Of a stretch of 64,000 nt of DNA, positions 51,531-60,683 are shown piece after piece. Source of the stretch: Marinomonas alcarazii (GTDB taxonomy: Bacteria > Pseudomonadota > Gammaproteobacteria > Pseudomonadales > Marinomonadaceae); NCBI RefSeq assembly GCF_003208215.1, contig NZ_QKLW01000004.1, positions 124,001 through 188,000 of the forward strand, written 5' to 3'. Positions within the stretch are counted from its first letter, which is position 1; each line of letters begins with the position of its first letter. The translations under genes and the position numbers were made by a program. Under the pieces are notes generated by a model. It did not search any database, was not told the origin of the DNA, and saw only the letters and a list, made by a program, of their open reading frames with translations.

Positions 51531-53969
51531 ATGAATGATGATGAACAATATATAGATGAACACGAAGTCAATGATGTAATGGATGGGGCTGACGATATCG
51601 AGATTAGTGACCCTAAAGGTTTAGCTTTACCTGATGATGTTTTGCCTGAGACGCTATTTATTTTACCTATTTCTAGTCGTCCATTTTTTCCCGCGCAGGT
51701 TCAGCCTGTTATGGTTGATGCACAGCAATGGGAAGAGACTCTGGAGCGAATTGCTGAGCACCCACAAGCGGCTGTTGGTTTGGTCTACGCGGATAAGAAG
51801 GCAAAGAAAGAGCCTTCGGTCAATGAGTTTCGATCTATCGGTTGTGTTGCCCGAGTTCATAGAGCCGAGAAGCAAAACGACAAATTAACGTTTTTGGCGC
51901 AGGGCGTGAAGCGGTTTGAGGTTGTTGAATGGTTAAGTGAAGAGGCGCCTTATCTGGCGCGTGTTCGTTATATTAACGATGTTAAATCAAATGATGATGA
52001 GTCAAAAGCGTACTCAATTGCGATCCTTGATGCTATTAAGCAATTGATTCGTTTGAACCCTTTATTTAGTGAAGATTTAAAACAGTATCTAGGGCGCTTT
52101 TCCTTTAATGAATCTGGTCTGTTAGCCGATTTTGCCGCGTCTATCACTTCTGCAGATGCTGAAGAGCTGTACGATGTTTTGGCAACGATTCCGATTCCTG
52201 CGCGTATGCATTCGGCGTTGACGCTGCTGCGCAAAGAGTTAGAAATTGCTCGCTTACAAAATGAAATTAGCGCAGAAGTGAACGATAAAATCAGCAAGCA
52301 TCAGCGTGACTTCTTTCTAAAAGAACAGCTGAAAATTATCCAAAAAGAGTTGGGGATTTCAAAGGACGATCGTACTTCAGATGTTGAAACGTTTGAAGCG
52401 CGCTTGGAAGGCAAAATTCTTCCTAAAGCTGTAAATGATAAGATTCAAGAGGAGTTGCATAAGCTCAGTATTCTGGAAACGGGTTCTCCAGAGTATGGTG
52501 TTACGCGTAATTACTTGGATTGGGCGACAGCGCTGCCTTGGGGAATTCATTCTAAAGATAATCTCGACATCAAGCTGGCTCGTGAGGTTTTGGAATCTCA
52601 TCATGCGGGCCTTGGTGATATCAAAGATCGTATTGTGGAATTTTTGGCGCTCGGCGCGCATCGCGGTGAGATGGGAGGAAGTATTCTTCTTCTTGTTGGC
52701 CCTCCAGGTGTTGGTAAAACGTCCATTGGTAAATCGATCGCGGAGTCTTTGAATCGTAAATTCTATCGCTTTAGCCTTGGCGGTATGCGCGATGAGGCTG
52801 AAATTAAAGGGCACCGACGCACTTATATAGGCGCTTTACCGGGTAAGTTTGTGCAAGCGCTGAAAGATGTTGAGGTTGAAAACCCTGTCATTATGTTGGA
52901 TGAGATCGATAAGATTGGCTCTTCTTTCCAAGGCGATCCTGCGTCTTCTTTATTGGAAGCCTTGGATCCAGAGCAAAATGTTGAATTTCTCGATCATTAT
53001 TTAGACATGCGTATCGATTTATCAAAAGCCTTATTTATTTGTACAGCAAACCAGCTGGATACTATCCCTGCGCCTTTGTTAGACAGGATGGATGTGATTC
53101 GGTTGTCTGGTTACATAAGTGATGAAAAATTGGCGATTGCTAAGCAGCATCTGTGGCCAAAATTGCTGAAGAAGAACAAGTTGCTTAAGAAGCAGTTGAA
53201 TATTACGGATGCAGCGTTGCGACATATTATCGAACATTATGCTCGTGAAGCTGGGGTTCGTGGATTGGATAAATTGCTACAAAAAATCTTGCGTAAGAGT
53301 GTTGTGGAACTGATAACGGGAGAGAAAGAGCAAATCAATGTAGGTGTTAAAGATGTCGAAACCTTGTTAGGTATGCCTTATTTCAGACCTGAGAAAACCT
53401 TACAAGGCGTTGGTGTGGTAACAGGTCTGGCTTGGACGTCTATGGGCGGGGCGACATTGCCGATTGAAGCGAATAAAGTGCATGAACTAACACGTGGCTT
53501 AAAACTCACTGGTAAGCTGGGGGATGTGATGAAGGAATCCGCTGAAATTGCTTATTCCTATGTATTCTCGCACACCAAGAGCTACCAGAAATCGCCAGAG
53601 TTTTTTGATAAGAGTCTTGTGCATTTGCATGTGCCTGAAGGCGCAACGCCGAAGGACGGCCCAAGTGCTGGTATTACGATGGCAACGGCTTTGATGTCAT
53701 TGGCAAGAAATGAACCGATACGTCGAGGCTTAGCAATGACTGGTGAGCTTACTTTAACAGGCCAAGTGCTTGCTGTTGGTGGTATTCGAGAAAAAATCAT
53801 TGCTGCGAAACGCAGTAAGATTAGTGAGATCATCTTGCCAGAGCCTAACCGCCGAGATTTTGAAGAGCTGCCAGAATCGGTGAAAGAAGGTATGACGGTG
53901 CATTTCGCAGAGCGTTTTGCTGATGTCGAAAAAATCGTTTTTAATCGAACGAATAATGACCTTCACTAA
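51531..53969 (+). CDS. Lon-family ATP-dependent protease (AsrA-like second type)
   Basis: An 812-residue Lon protease. The N-terminal substrate domain starts LPETLFILPISSRPFFPAQV, unlike E. coli Lon and like the second Lon of pseudomonads (AsrA, PA0779). The AAA+ module has Walker A GPPGVGKTSIGKSIAE near residue 390, YRFSLGGMRDEAEIKGHRRT and Walker B VIMLDEIDKIG. The serine protease domain has PKDGPSAGIT (Ser near 712) and the dyad lysine in VGGIREKIIAAKRSK. The start is uncertain: ATG 51513 has GAGG only two bases before it, so ATG 51531 is preferred. An acidic N-terminal leader of about 30 residues precedes the family core. Confidence 0.88.
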   Translation: MNDDEQYIDEHEVNDVMDGADDIEISDPKGLALPDDVLPETLFILPISSRPFFPAQVQPVMVDAQQWEETLERIAEHPQAAVGLVYADKKAKKEPSVNEFRSIGCVARVHRAEKQNDKLTFLAQGVKRFEVVEWLSEEAPYLARVRYINDVKSNDDESKAYSIAILDAIKQLIRLNPLFSEDLKQYLGRFSFNESGLLADFAASITSADAEELYDVLATIPIPARMHSALTLLRKELEIARLQNEISAEVNDKISKHQRDFFLKEQLKIIQKELGISKDDRTSDVETFEARLEGKILPKAVNDKIQEELHKLSILETGSPEYGVTRNYLDWATALPWGIHSKDNLDIKLAREVLESHHAGLGDIKDRIVEFLALGAHRGEMGGSILLLVGPPGVGKTSIGKSIAESLNRKFYRFSLGGMRDEAEIKGHRRTYIGALPGKFVQALKDVEVENPVIMLDEIDKIGSSFQGDPASSLLEALDPEQNVEFLDHYLDMRIDLSKALFICTANQLDTIPAPLLDRMDVIRLSGYISDEKLAIAKQHLWPKLLKKNKLLKKQLNITDAALRHIIEHYAREAGVRGLDKLLQKILRKSVVELITGEKEQINVGVKDVETLLGMPYFRPEKTLQGVGVVTGLAWTSMGGATLPIEANKVHELTRGLKLTGKLGDVMKESAEIAYSYVFSHTKSYQKSPEFFDKSLVHLHVPEGATPKDGPSAGITMATALMSLARNEPIRRGLAMTGELTLTGQVLAVGGIREKIIAAKRSKISEIILPEPNRRDFEELPESVKEGMTVHFAERFADVEKIVFNRTNNDLH

Positions 53970-54033
53970 ATTATCTGCATGACGAGTGTGAAGTAAGCAT
54001 TTTCTCAATTGCCTATACATGAGAAAATAAAGG

Positions 54034-54065
54034 ATCGGACAAGTACTCACTTGTCCGATTTTTTT
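54034..54065 (+). terminator. Rho-independent terminator of lon
   Basis: ATCGGACAAGT (54034-54044) pairs perfectly with ACTTGTCCGAT (54049-54059), four-base loop, followed by a run of seven T. Confidence 0.92.
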
Positions 54066-54117
54066 ATTTTTTCGTATCGTTGTCGTTCAGTAAAAACGGC
54101 ATTTTTAGGGGAAACAA

Positions 54118-55497
54118 ATGCCTAGTCCGGCAAAGCTTACAGAAGGTTCAACCTTTAAACATGTTGTTAGTATGTCTGCTACTGGCGCGTTTGGCCTGAT
54201 GTGCATGTTTTTGGTCGACCTCGTCGACATGCTTTTCCTCTCTATGTTGGGTGAAAAGGAAGCGGTTGCGGCCGTTGGATTCGCCAGCACGATTATGTTT
54301 TTTACCATCTCTTTAAGCATTGCTGTATCAATCGCTGCAACGGCATTGGTATCCAGGGCAATTGGAGAAGGTCAAATTGAATTGGCCAAGCGGCGTGCCG
54401 TGAATGTGTTGGCGTTCGGTATTTTTTTCTCGACTGGGATTGTGTGGCTTTTGTGGTCTAATATCCCTCATATCTTGTTGTATATAGGTGCGACAGGGCG
54501 AGCATTGGACTTAGCTACCGGATATTTGCAGATTTTAGTTCTTGGTATGCCGGCAGTAATGATTGGCATGATTGGCTCTGGCATTATGCGAGCATTAGGC
54601 GATGCACGTCGAGCAATGTACGCCACTATGATTGGCGGCTTAGTTAACGCGGTACTGGACCCGATTTTCATTTTTGCATTTGGCTTGGGGGTGCAAGGGG
54701 CGGCCATCGCTTCTTTGATCGCGCGTTTTTCTATGGTGGCTGTGTCTTATTATGGCGTTGTCCATATCCATAAAATGTTAGGCGAATTTGATTTGATGGA
54801 TTTTTTTGAGGACGTTAAATCTATCTCCCTAATTGCTGTTCCTGCCATGTTAACCAATATGTCTTCGCCGCTAGCAAACGCCATTGTAATGGAGCACACG
54901 GCTTCTTTTGGTGATGATGCCGTGGCCGCCGTCGCAGTTATTGGACGCATTATTCCTGTTGTTTTTGGTGGTATATTTGCTTTGTCTGGCGCGGTGGGGC
55001 CTATATTGGGTCAGAATTATGGAGCAGGGCGTTTTGATAGAATGCACAGTGCAATCAGCAGTGCAGTGATTTATGCATTTGGATACTGTTTAGTGCTTTG
55101 TTTTTGCCTTTATCAGATGCAGGACTGGCTGATTTCTGTGTTTCATGCGTCACAGGGCAGTGCTGATTTGATTCGCTTTTTTGCTACCTTTGTTTCTTTT
55201 AGCTTTTTCTTTCAAAGCTTACTTTTTATTGCGATTGCGGTTTTCAATAATCTTGGTAGGCCGCTAAACAGTACCTTGTTAAATTTTGGCCGAGCGACAC
55301 TAGGTACTTGGCCTTTGATTACTTTCTTCTCTTTGTTTATGGGCGCTGAAGGGATTCTTTTTGGTCAGGCGATCGGGTCTGTTATCTTTGGTTGTTTGGG
55401 TTTTTATATGGCTAGAAACTATATTACTGAACTAGAAGAAAAAGAAGCCCGTGAGATTCTGCCTAGTAACCTTCACAACTACGATGAAATTATCTAA
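54118..55497 (+). CDS. MATE-family multidrug efflux transporter
   Basis: A 459-residue membrane protein with twelve predicted helices in two similar halves. MATE marks: VDLVDMLFLSMLGEKEAVAA (about 34-53) and, in the second half, LSGAVGPILGQNYGAGRFDR (about 288-307). A central GDARRAMYATMIGGLVNAVL segment with LDPIFIFAFGLGVQGAAIAS following is also typical. It exports cationic drugs or toxins with Na or H antiport. The ATG at 54118 has GGGGAAAC just before it. It is monocistronic between the lon terminator and the convergent tlyA gene. Confidence 0.9.
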   Translation: MPSPAKLTEGSTFKHVVSMSATGAFGLMCMFLVDLVDMLFLSMLGEKEAVAAVGFASTIMFFTISLSIAVSIAATALVSRAIGEGQIELAKRRAVNVLAFGIFFSTGIVWLLWSNIPHILLYIGATGRALDLATGYLQILVLGMPAVMIGMIGSGIMRALGDARRAMYATMIGGLVNAVLDPIFIFAFGLGVQGAAIASLIARFSMVAVSYYGVVHIHKMLGEFDLMDFFEDVKSISLIAVPAMLTNMSSPLANAIVMEHTASFGDDAVAAVAVIGRIIPVVFGGIFALSGAVGPILGQNYGAGRFDRMHSAISSAVIYAFGYCLVLCFCLYQMQDWLISVFHASQGSADLIRFFATFVSFSFFFQSLLFIAIAVFNNLGRPLNSTLLNFGRATLGTWPLITFFSLFMGAEGILFGQAIGSVIFGCLGFYMARNYITELEEKEAREILPSNLHNYDEII

Positions 55498-55532
55498 GCG
55501 TTAATTTTCTCTGTACATCATGGGCGATGACC

Positions 55533-56291
55533 TTATCGACGTGTCGCCCAAAGTAAAAATTCTTGGTTGCCATCTCCGCCCTTGATCGGACTTTCTATAT
55601 AGCATTTCACTTCGAACCCTAGTCCTTGGATAACGTCTTTGATGTCTTTTTCAAGCTGCTTTACTCGTAGTTTGTCTTTGACTATACCGCCTTTTCCAAT
55701 GAAGTCTTTGCCTACTTCAAACTGAGGTTTTACTAGCGTTATTAGGTGACCTTTTTCGCAGAGTAAGTCTGGTAGCTGTGGCAAAATTTTTGTTTGTGAA
55801 ATAAAAGAGACGTCCATAACGACAAGGTCGAAACCATTTTCTGGGAAGTGTTCGTTTAGATCTGTAACCGATAGGTGGCGAGCGTTGATGCCCTCTAAGC
55901 AAATAATGTCCTTATTATCTCGTAAGCGCGGATCGAGTTGGTCGTGGCCTACTTCTACACCGACAACTTTTGCTGCGCCATGTTGAATAGCACAATCGCT
56001 AAAGCCTCCGGTAGATTGGCCGATATCTAGTACGTATAAACCTTCAATGTTTAAGTTTGTGTATTGCAAGGCTCCTTCAAGTTTTAGGGCACCGCGCGAA
56101 ACGTACCTATCAGCGTCGTTTTGTTGGATCGTAATTTCGGTATCCCCAGGGAGCTTTAGACTGGCCTTGGTAACGTTTATCCAGTGTTCACCTTGTTTGT
56201 AAGATACTCGACCTTCACTTATAAAGGTTTGCGCTTGCGAGCGAGATTTTGCAAGGCCTTGCTCAGTGAGGATTAGATCAATACGTAACAT
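55533..56291 (-). CDS. tlyA: TlyA-family rRNA 2'-O-methyltransferase (hemolysin A family)
   Basis: A 252-residue protein. An N-terminal S4 RNA-binding domain (RIDLILTEQGLAKSRSQAQTF, residues 3-23, to about 60) precedes an FtsJ-like methyltransferase: VSRGALKLEGAL, the SAM loop VLDIGQSTGGFSDCAIQHGA (about 85-104), GVEVGHDQLDPRLR and LVKPQFEVGKDFIGKGGIV. In mycobacteria and Campylobacter TlyA methylates ribose of 16S and 23S rRNA cytidines. ATG 56291. It is divergent from sseA. Confidence 0.9.
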   Translation of the reverse strand: MLRIDLILTEQGLAKSRSQAQTFISEGRVSYKQGEHWINVTKASLKLPGDTEITIQQNDADRYVSRGALKLEGALQYTNLNIEGLYVLDIGQSTGGFSDCAIQHGAAKVVGVEVGHDQLDPRLRDNKDIICLEGINARHLSVTDLNEHFPENGFDLVVMDVSFISQTKILPQLPDLLCEKGHLITLVKPQFEVGKDFIGKGGIVKDKLRVKQLEKDIKDVIQGLGFEVKCYIESPIKGGDGNQEFLLWATRR

Positions 56292-56395
56292 GGGGAGCTC
56301 TTCAGTAAGATAATAAGCGCGAATATTAGCAAAAAATGAATAATCAAAGTAGATTTAAAAGAAACTGAAATGTTCTGTTTGACGAGCGTTAATGA

Positions 56396-57250
56396 GTGTC
56401 TGAGGAAAAGCCTGTGCTATTAAAAACATTAATAAATACAAATGAATTGGCTACATTGCTTGGGCAGCCAAATGTCGTTGTTTTGGATTGCCGATTTTAT
56501 TTGACTGATCATGCTAAAGGGCGGTCTGAATATGAAAAAGGCCACATTCCTGGCGCTATTTTTGTGGATGTTCATCATGAGTTAGCTTCGCCAGAAACAC
56601 AAACAACTGGTCGACACCCTCTGCCGGATGAAAATGTCTTCTCGAAGCAGTTACAGGATTGGGGGATAGAGACTCACTCTAAAGTGGTGGTTTACGATGA
56701 TATGGGCGGAGCTATCGCTGCCCGAGCTTGGTGGATGTTGAGTCAGCAAGACATTGATGTGCGCGTGTTAAATGGTGGCTTTCCTGCTTGGGTTAAAGAA
56801 GGTCGAGATGTCTCACAAACACCTACTGTTCCAGTAGCGGCAGAGCATAAAGTAGCTGTATCATTTCCTTGGGCTATTACCGAGCAAGCGGTTATCGAAA
56901 ATTTTGAAACCAATCAATTCCAGCTGGTGGATGCTAGGTCATCAGACAGGTTTAATGGGGAAAATGAGACAATGGACCCTGTTGCAGGTCATATCCCTGG
57001 AGCCATTAATCGACCGTTTGCCGATAACTTGGATCCAGATGGCTACTTTAAGCCCGCGGAACAACTTCATGTCGAGTGGCAGGATTGGTTATCAGATGAT
57101 TGTGATGCTTATGTTTATTATTGTGGATCTGGTGTGACGGCTTGCCATAATGTCTTGGCATTAAACTACGCTGGAATAGGTGCTAAGCAAGTTTATGTTG
57201 GGTCTTGGAGTCAATGGGCTAAGCGTATGCTGCGAGCGACGGCTTTGTGA
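56396..57250 (+). CDS. sseA: 3-mercaptopyruvate/thiosulfate sulfurtransferase
   Basis: A 284-residue two-domain rhodanese. The inactive N-terminal domain has VVLDCRFYLTDHAKGRSEYE with GHIPGAIFVDVHHELA following; the C-terminal domain has LVDARSSDRFNGENETMDPV, GHIPGAINRPFADN and the active loop YCGSGVTACHN with catalytic Cys243. CGSGVTA matches 3-mercaptopyruvate sulfurtransferases. Translation begins at GTG 56396 (MSEEKPVLL); an out-of-frame ATG at 56392 stops at once. A hairpin follows the stop. Confidence 0.88.
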   Translation: MSEEKPVLLKTLINTNELATLLGQPNVVVLDCRFYLTDHAKGRSEYEKGHIPGAIFVDVHHELASPETQTTGRHPLPDENVFSKQLQDWGIETHSKVVVYDDMGGAIAARAWWMLSQQDIDVRVLNGGFPAWVKEGRDVSQTPTVPVAAEHKVAVSFPWAITEQAVIENFETNQFQLVDARSSDRFNGENETMDPVAGHIPGAINRPFADNLDPDGYFKPAEQLHVEWQDWLSDDCDAYVYYCGSGVTACHNVLALNYAGIGAKQVYVGSWSQWAKRMLRATAL

Positions 57251-57253
57251 TGT

Positions 57254-57284
57254 CATGGGGCTTAGCCTTAGGTTAAGCCCCATG
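57254..57284. terminator. Hairpin terminator after sseA
   Basis: CATGGGGCTTA (57254-57264) pairs perfectly with TAAGCCCCATG (57274-57284), loop of nine, then CCTTGTTTT. It lies between convergent sseA and the 105-residue gene. Confidence 0.7.
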
Positions 57285-57309
57285 CCTTGTTTTATAAGAG
57301 GCAAGCTTT

Positions 57310-57627
57310 CTATTTTGGTGTTGTGCCTGCCATGAATATTTGCACTTGCTGGTGTGTTTCCCCCCAGATGTGCGACTTGATAGCCATTAAGAAATGCTCA
57401 GCCTCTTTTAGTGAAACAATACCATCTATTAACTTGATTCCTATGCCTTCTTGGGTGAAGAAAAACTGCCAAGTATGTTTATCAATAATGGCTTCACCTT
57501 CGCCGTTATTGTAGCTTACTTGCTGGAAAGGGTAGTCACTAGGAATAAAGCAGGAAAGCTCTTGTCCTGAGATGCCATAATTTAGATCTGGGATATAGCC
57601 TTGACGGTCTACTAGTTCGAACTTCAT
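57310..57627 (-). CDS. Small conserved-looking protein of unknown function
   Basis: A 105-residue cytoplasmic protein with no signal peptide or membrane segment. It is strand-rich in the first two-thirds (FELVDRQGYIPDLNYGISGQ, TWQFFFTQEGIGIKLIDGIV) with a helix LKEAEHFLMAIKSHI near residue 75. I do not recognise a family. A good GGAG motif (from AAGGAGTTCTCT on the minus strand) precedes ATG 57627, which supports translation. It is monocistronic, beside sseA and divergent from ugd. Confidence 0.65.
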   Translation of the reverse strand: MKFELVDRQGYIPDLNYGISGQELSCFIPSDYPFQQVSYNNGEGEAIIDKHTWQFFFTQEGIGIKLIDGIVSLKEAEHFLMAIKSHIWGETHQQVQIFMAGTTPK

Positions 57628-57793
57628 AGAGAACTCCTTGTTTTTTATTAAGATTAGCTTAGGACTTCTCTACTTGCTGCATTTCTTGATGTAATTCTTT
57701 TAAAAAAGGGAATTAGGTGTTTTTTATTGTCTGACACGTTGTAAAATATCGTCTTTTCAAAATCACTTCTGGCTTTAAAAAAAGGTAGCTCGC

Positions 57794-58963
57794 ATGAAAA
57801 TAGCGGTGGCAGGAACTGGATACGTAGGCATTTCAAATGCTCTCTTATTAGCCAAACACAATCAGGTAGTCGCCTTAGATATCGTTGCTCAGAAGGTCGA
57901 CATGCTCAACAACAAGCAGTCTCCTATAGAAGATCGTGATATTGAACGCTATCTGGTCGAAGAGAACCTTAACTTTGTTGCCACCTTAGACAAAGAAGAA
58001 GCTTACTGTGATGCTGATTATGTAATCATTGCAACGCCTACAGATTACGATCCAGAAACAAACTATTTTAATACCAAGCATGTTGAGTCGGTCATTCAAG
58101 ATGTAATAAGCATTAATCCAAATGCGGTTATGGTGGTTAAATCTACGGTACCAGTGGGGTTTACCAAGTCAGCAAGTGAGCGTTATGCGACTGATAATCT
58201 GTTGTTTTCACCTGAGTTTTTGCGTGAAGGCAAAGCGCTATATGACAACTTGTTTCCTTCCCGAATTATTGTTGGTGAGGAGTCTGAAAGGGCTCGGGTT
58301 TTTGCTCACTTGCTTGTTCAGGGAGCGGAAAAAACTGACATTGATGTACTACTTACAGGCTCTACAGAAGCGGAAGCCATTAAGCTGTTTGCAAACACTT
58401 ATTTAGCGATGCGCGTAGCATTTTTTAATGAATTAGACAGCTACGCGGAATCTCATCATTTAGACAGTCGTCAAATTATTCAAGGTGTGGGCTTAGACCC
58501 TCGTATTGGTAGCCATTACAATAATCCCTCATTTGGTTACGGTGGCTATTGCCTGCCTAAAGATACTAAGCAGCTACTTGCAAACTATGACAAGGTGCCG
58601 AATAACCTAGTACGTGCGATTGTCGACGCTAATGCCACTCGTAAAGATTTTATTGCAGAATCAATTCTAAAAAATAACCCTAAAGTTGTTGGTATCTACC
58701 GTTTGGTGATGAAAGTTGGATCGGATAATTTTCGGGCATCGGCCATTCAAGGAGTCATGAAGCGTATAAAAGCAAAAGGAGTTGAGGTGGTAGTGTATGA
58801 ACCCTCTCTTCTAGAAGATAACTTTTTTAATTCCAGAGTCATTAAAGATTTAGAAGAGTTTAAGGCTTTATCAGATGTTATTGTCGCTAACCGAATGACC
58901 GATGATATGCTAGATGTGAAAGATAAAGTTTATACACGTGATTTGTTTGGTGGGGATGTTTGA
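57794..58963 (+). CDS. ugd: UDP-glucose 6-dehydrogenase
   Basis: A 389-residue enzyme, almost the length of E. coli Ugd (388) and similar throughout. Motifs: the Rossmann loop [90 protein letters not shown] and the catalytic cysteine in [16 protein letters not shown] (Cys near 256). It oxidises UDP-glucose to UDP-glucuronate with two NAD. It heads the plus-strand glycan genes: the next start follows its stop directly (TGAATG). Glucuronate is probably a component of the LPS core or capsule here. Confidence 0.95.
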   Translation: MKIAVAGTGYVGISNALLLAKHNQVVALDIVAQKVDMLNNKQSPIEDRDIERYLVEENLNFVATLDKEEAYCDADYVIIATPTDYDPETNYFNTKHVESVIQDVISINPNAVMVVKSTVPVGFTKSASERYATDNLLFSPEFLREGKALYDNLFPSRIIVGEESERARVFAHLLVQGAEKTDIDVLLTGSTEAEAIKLFANTYLAMRVAFFNELDSYAESHHLDSRQIIQGVGLDPRIGSHYNNPSFGYGGYCLPKDTKQLLANYDKVPNNLVRAIVDANATRKDFIAESILKNNPKVVGIYRLVMKVGSDNFRASAIQGVMKRIKAKGVEVVVYEPSLLEDNFFNSRVIKDLEEFKALSDVIVANRMTDDMLDVKDKVYTRDLFGGDV

Positions 58964-59905
58964 ATGGCGAAGAAGGATTTAGCTTATCTCAAAGGCCGCC
59001 TATCTCGAATTCGTTATTATTTATGTGAAGGCTTGGCTCTTCGTCGATCTGTTAAATCGGTAGAGATGTTGTTGGCTGACGTTGATGTGACAAGTGACTT
59101 ACAGAATAGAGTCGACTATTATTGCAAGCTTAATCAGCCATTCTCTCCATCAGCTAAGGCTGTCTCTGTCGCAACCTTTAAAAAAACAAAAAGTTTTGTA
59201 TATTACGCAGATACAAAGCGTGTGGTTCGCCATTTTCCTAAAAATAAAAGATTTGACTATGTTTTTGGTGATGTGACTGATGTGCCTGATACTCCGTCTT
59301 TTGTGAAAAGCCGTCCAATATCTGAAGATAACCAGAACTCCGTACTTCTCAAGCTAAATGCTATTCGTCACTATAAGTTTTTATCTGATTCGCTAGAGTT
59401 TGAAAATAAACGTCCTCTTGCTGTATGGCGAGGTATGGTGTATCACCAGCATCGGCGTGACTTTGTTGATATGTACTGGGGCAGCAACTTAGCTAATATA
59501 GGCCATAATGATGAGAAACTATCCTATGAGCCTAGTTATAAAGGTTTTTTATCAATTCAAGAGCAGCTTAATTACCGTTATATCATTAGTGTTGAAGGAA
59601 AGGATGTAGCAACCAATTTAAAGTGGGCCATGGCATCTAATTCCTTAGTTATGATGCGCAGACCAAGGTTTGAAACATGGTTTATGGAAGGCTTGCTTGT
59701 GCCAGGGGTTCATTACGTTGAATTGAAAGAGGACTTTTCTGATCTGGAAGAGAAGATTGAATATTACAACCTTCATACTAGCGAGGCATTAGAGATAATT
59801 GAGTGTGCCCATAAGCATGTCTCACAATTTTTTGATAAGGATAAAGAGCAGTTAGTGTCATTACTGGTAGCTAAGAAGTATTTTGGGTTAGTTGAAGATA
59901 ATTGA
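58964..59905 (+). CDS. Family 90 glycosyltransferase, LpsA-like
   Basis: A 313-residue cytoplasmic protein with the CAP10/GT90 pattern: HFPKNKRFDYVFGDVTDVPD, KLNAIRHYKFLSDSLEFENK, PLAVWRGMVYHQHRRDFVDM (about 151-170), QLNYRYIISVEGKDVATNLK and MASNSLVMMRRPRFETWFME (about 223-242). Related LpsA proteins add a hexose to the inner core of LPS in Pasteurellaceae. The donor and acceptor cannot be told. It starts right after the ugd stop. Role in LPS core is inferred from family and neighbours. Confidence 0.82.
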   Translation: MAKKDLAYLKGRLSRIRYYLCEGLALRRSVKSVEMLLADVDVTSDLQNRVDYYCKLNQPFSPSAKAVSVATFKKTKSFVYYADTKRVVRHFPKNKRFDYVFGDVTDVPDTPSFVKSRPISEDNQNSVLLKLNAIRHYKFLSDSLEFENKRPLAVWRGMVYHQHRRDFVDMYWGSNLANIGHNDEKLSYEPSYKGFLSIQEQLNYRYIISVEGKDVATNLKWAMASNSLVMMRRPRFETWFMEGLLVPGVHYVELKEDFSDLEEKIEYYNLHTSEALEIIECAHKHVSQFFDKDKEQLVSLLVAKKYFGLVEDN

Positions 59906-59924
59906 AATAGAGACGGTTGAATTT

Positions 59925-60683
59925 ATGTCTACAGTTGGTGTACTACTTATTGTCAAAAATGAAGGTAAGATGTTAGCGAAATGCTTGTCGTCTGTAGCAT
60001 CATGGGCAGATCAGATTGTGGTTGTAGATTCAGGTAGTGATGATAACACAATAGAGATTGCACGCTCCTTTACCTCTGATGTTTATGTTCATTCAGATTG
60101 GCCTGGATTTGGTAAGCAGCGGCAAATTGCACAAAGCTATATAAACACAGATTGGGTGTTTGCGATTGATGCAGATGAGGAAGTTTCTGAAGCTCTTCAG
60201 CAAAGTATCTTAGCTGCAGTTAAGTTAAATGAGCCAGTATTGTATCGACTTGATCGTTTGAGTAGTGCTTTTGGCAAACGTATTAGTCATTCTGGATGGA
60301 GTCCTGATTGGATAGTGAGGCTTTACCCTCGAGAGTTTGCTTCGTATAACGATGCGCTTGTCCACGAAAAGGTGGTCTCGGACAGGTCATTGGGTAGTAA
60401 GAAGTTGTCTGGTCATCTATACCATGATACTTATTCGAGTTTAGCTCATTACTCCGCTAAGACGACGGGTTACCTTAAAGCTTGGGCGGATGATCGTGAA
60501 GGGAAGAAGTCTTCATCAGTGTCAAAAGCTATATCACATGCACTGTCCTGTTTTATAAAAATGTATTTTGTTAAACGTGGCTTTCTAGATGGTCGGCATG
60601 GTTTTATTTTAGCGTGGTTAGCCGCACATTCTACATTTTATAAGTATATTGATTTATGGCTACGAGAGTATCAAAAGAAATGA
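59925..60683 (+). CDS. Family 2 glycosyltransferase, WaaE/KdtX-like
   Basis: A 252-residue GT-A fold transferase. VGVLLIVKNEGKMLAKCLSS, WADQIVVVDSGSDDNTIEIA and the metal DXD in FAIDADEEVS (about 79-88) are present, followed by SHSGWSPDWIVRLYPREFAS. The C-terminal FVKRGFLDGRHGFILAWLAA segment is the KdtX/WaaE mark; those enzymes add glucose to heptose I of the core. ATG 59925 is used; an in-frame ATG at 59892 overlaps the GT90 gene. Its end overlaps the next gene by ATGA. Confidence 0.82.
   Translation: MSTVGVLLIVKNEGKMLAKCLSSVASWADQIVVVDSGSDDNTIEIARSFTSDVYVHSDWPGFGKQRQIAQSYINTDWVFAIDADEEVSEALQQSILAAVKLNEPVLYRLDRLSSAFGKRISHSGWSPDWIVRLYPREFASYNDALVHEKVVSDRSLGSKKLSGHLYHDTYSSLAHYSAKTTGYLKAWADDREGKKSSSVSKAISHALSCFIKMYFVKRGFLDGRHGFILAWLAAHSTFYKYIDLWLREYQKK

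Noticed and set aside
52377..52814. Minus-strand reading frame inside lon
   Set aside because: Antisense to the conserved AAA+ region; no start signal or family.
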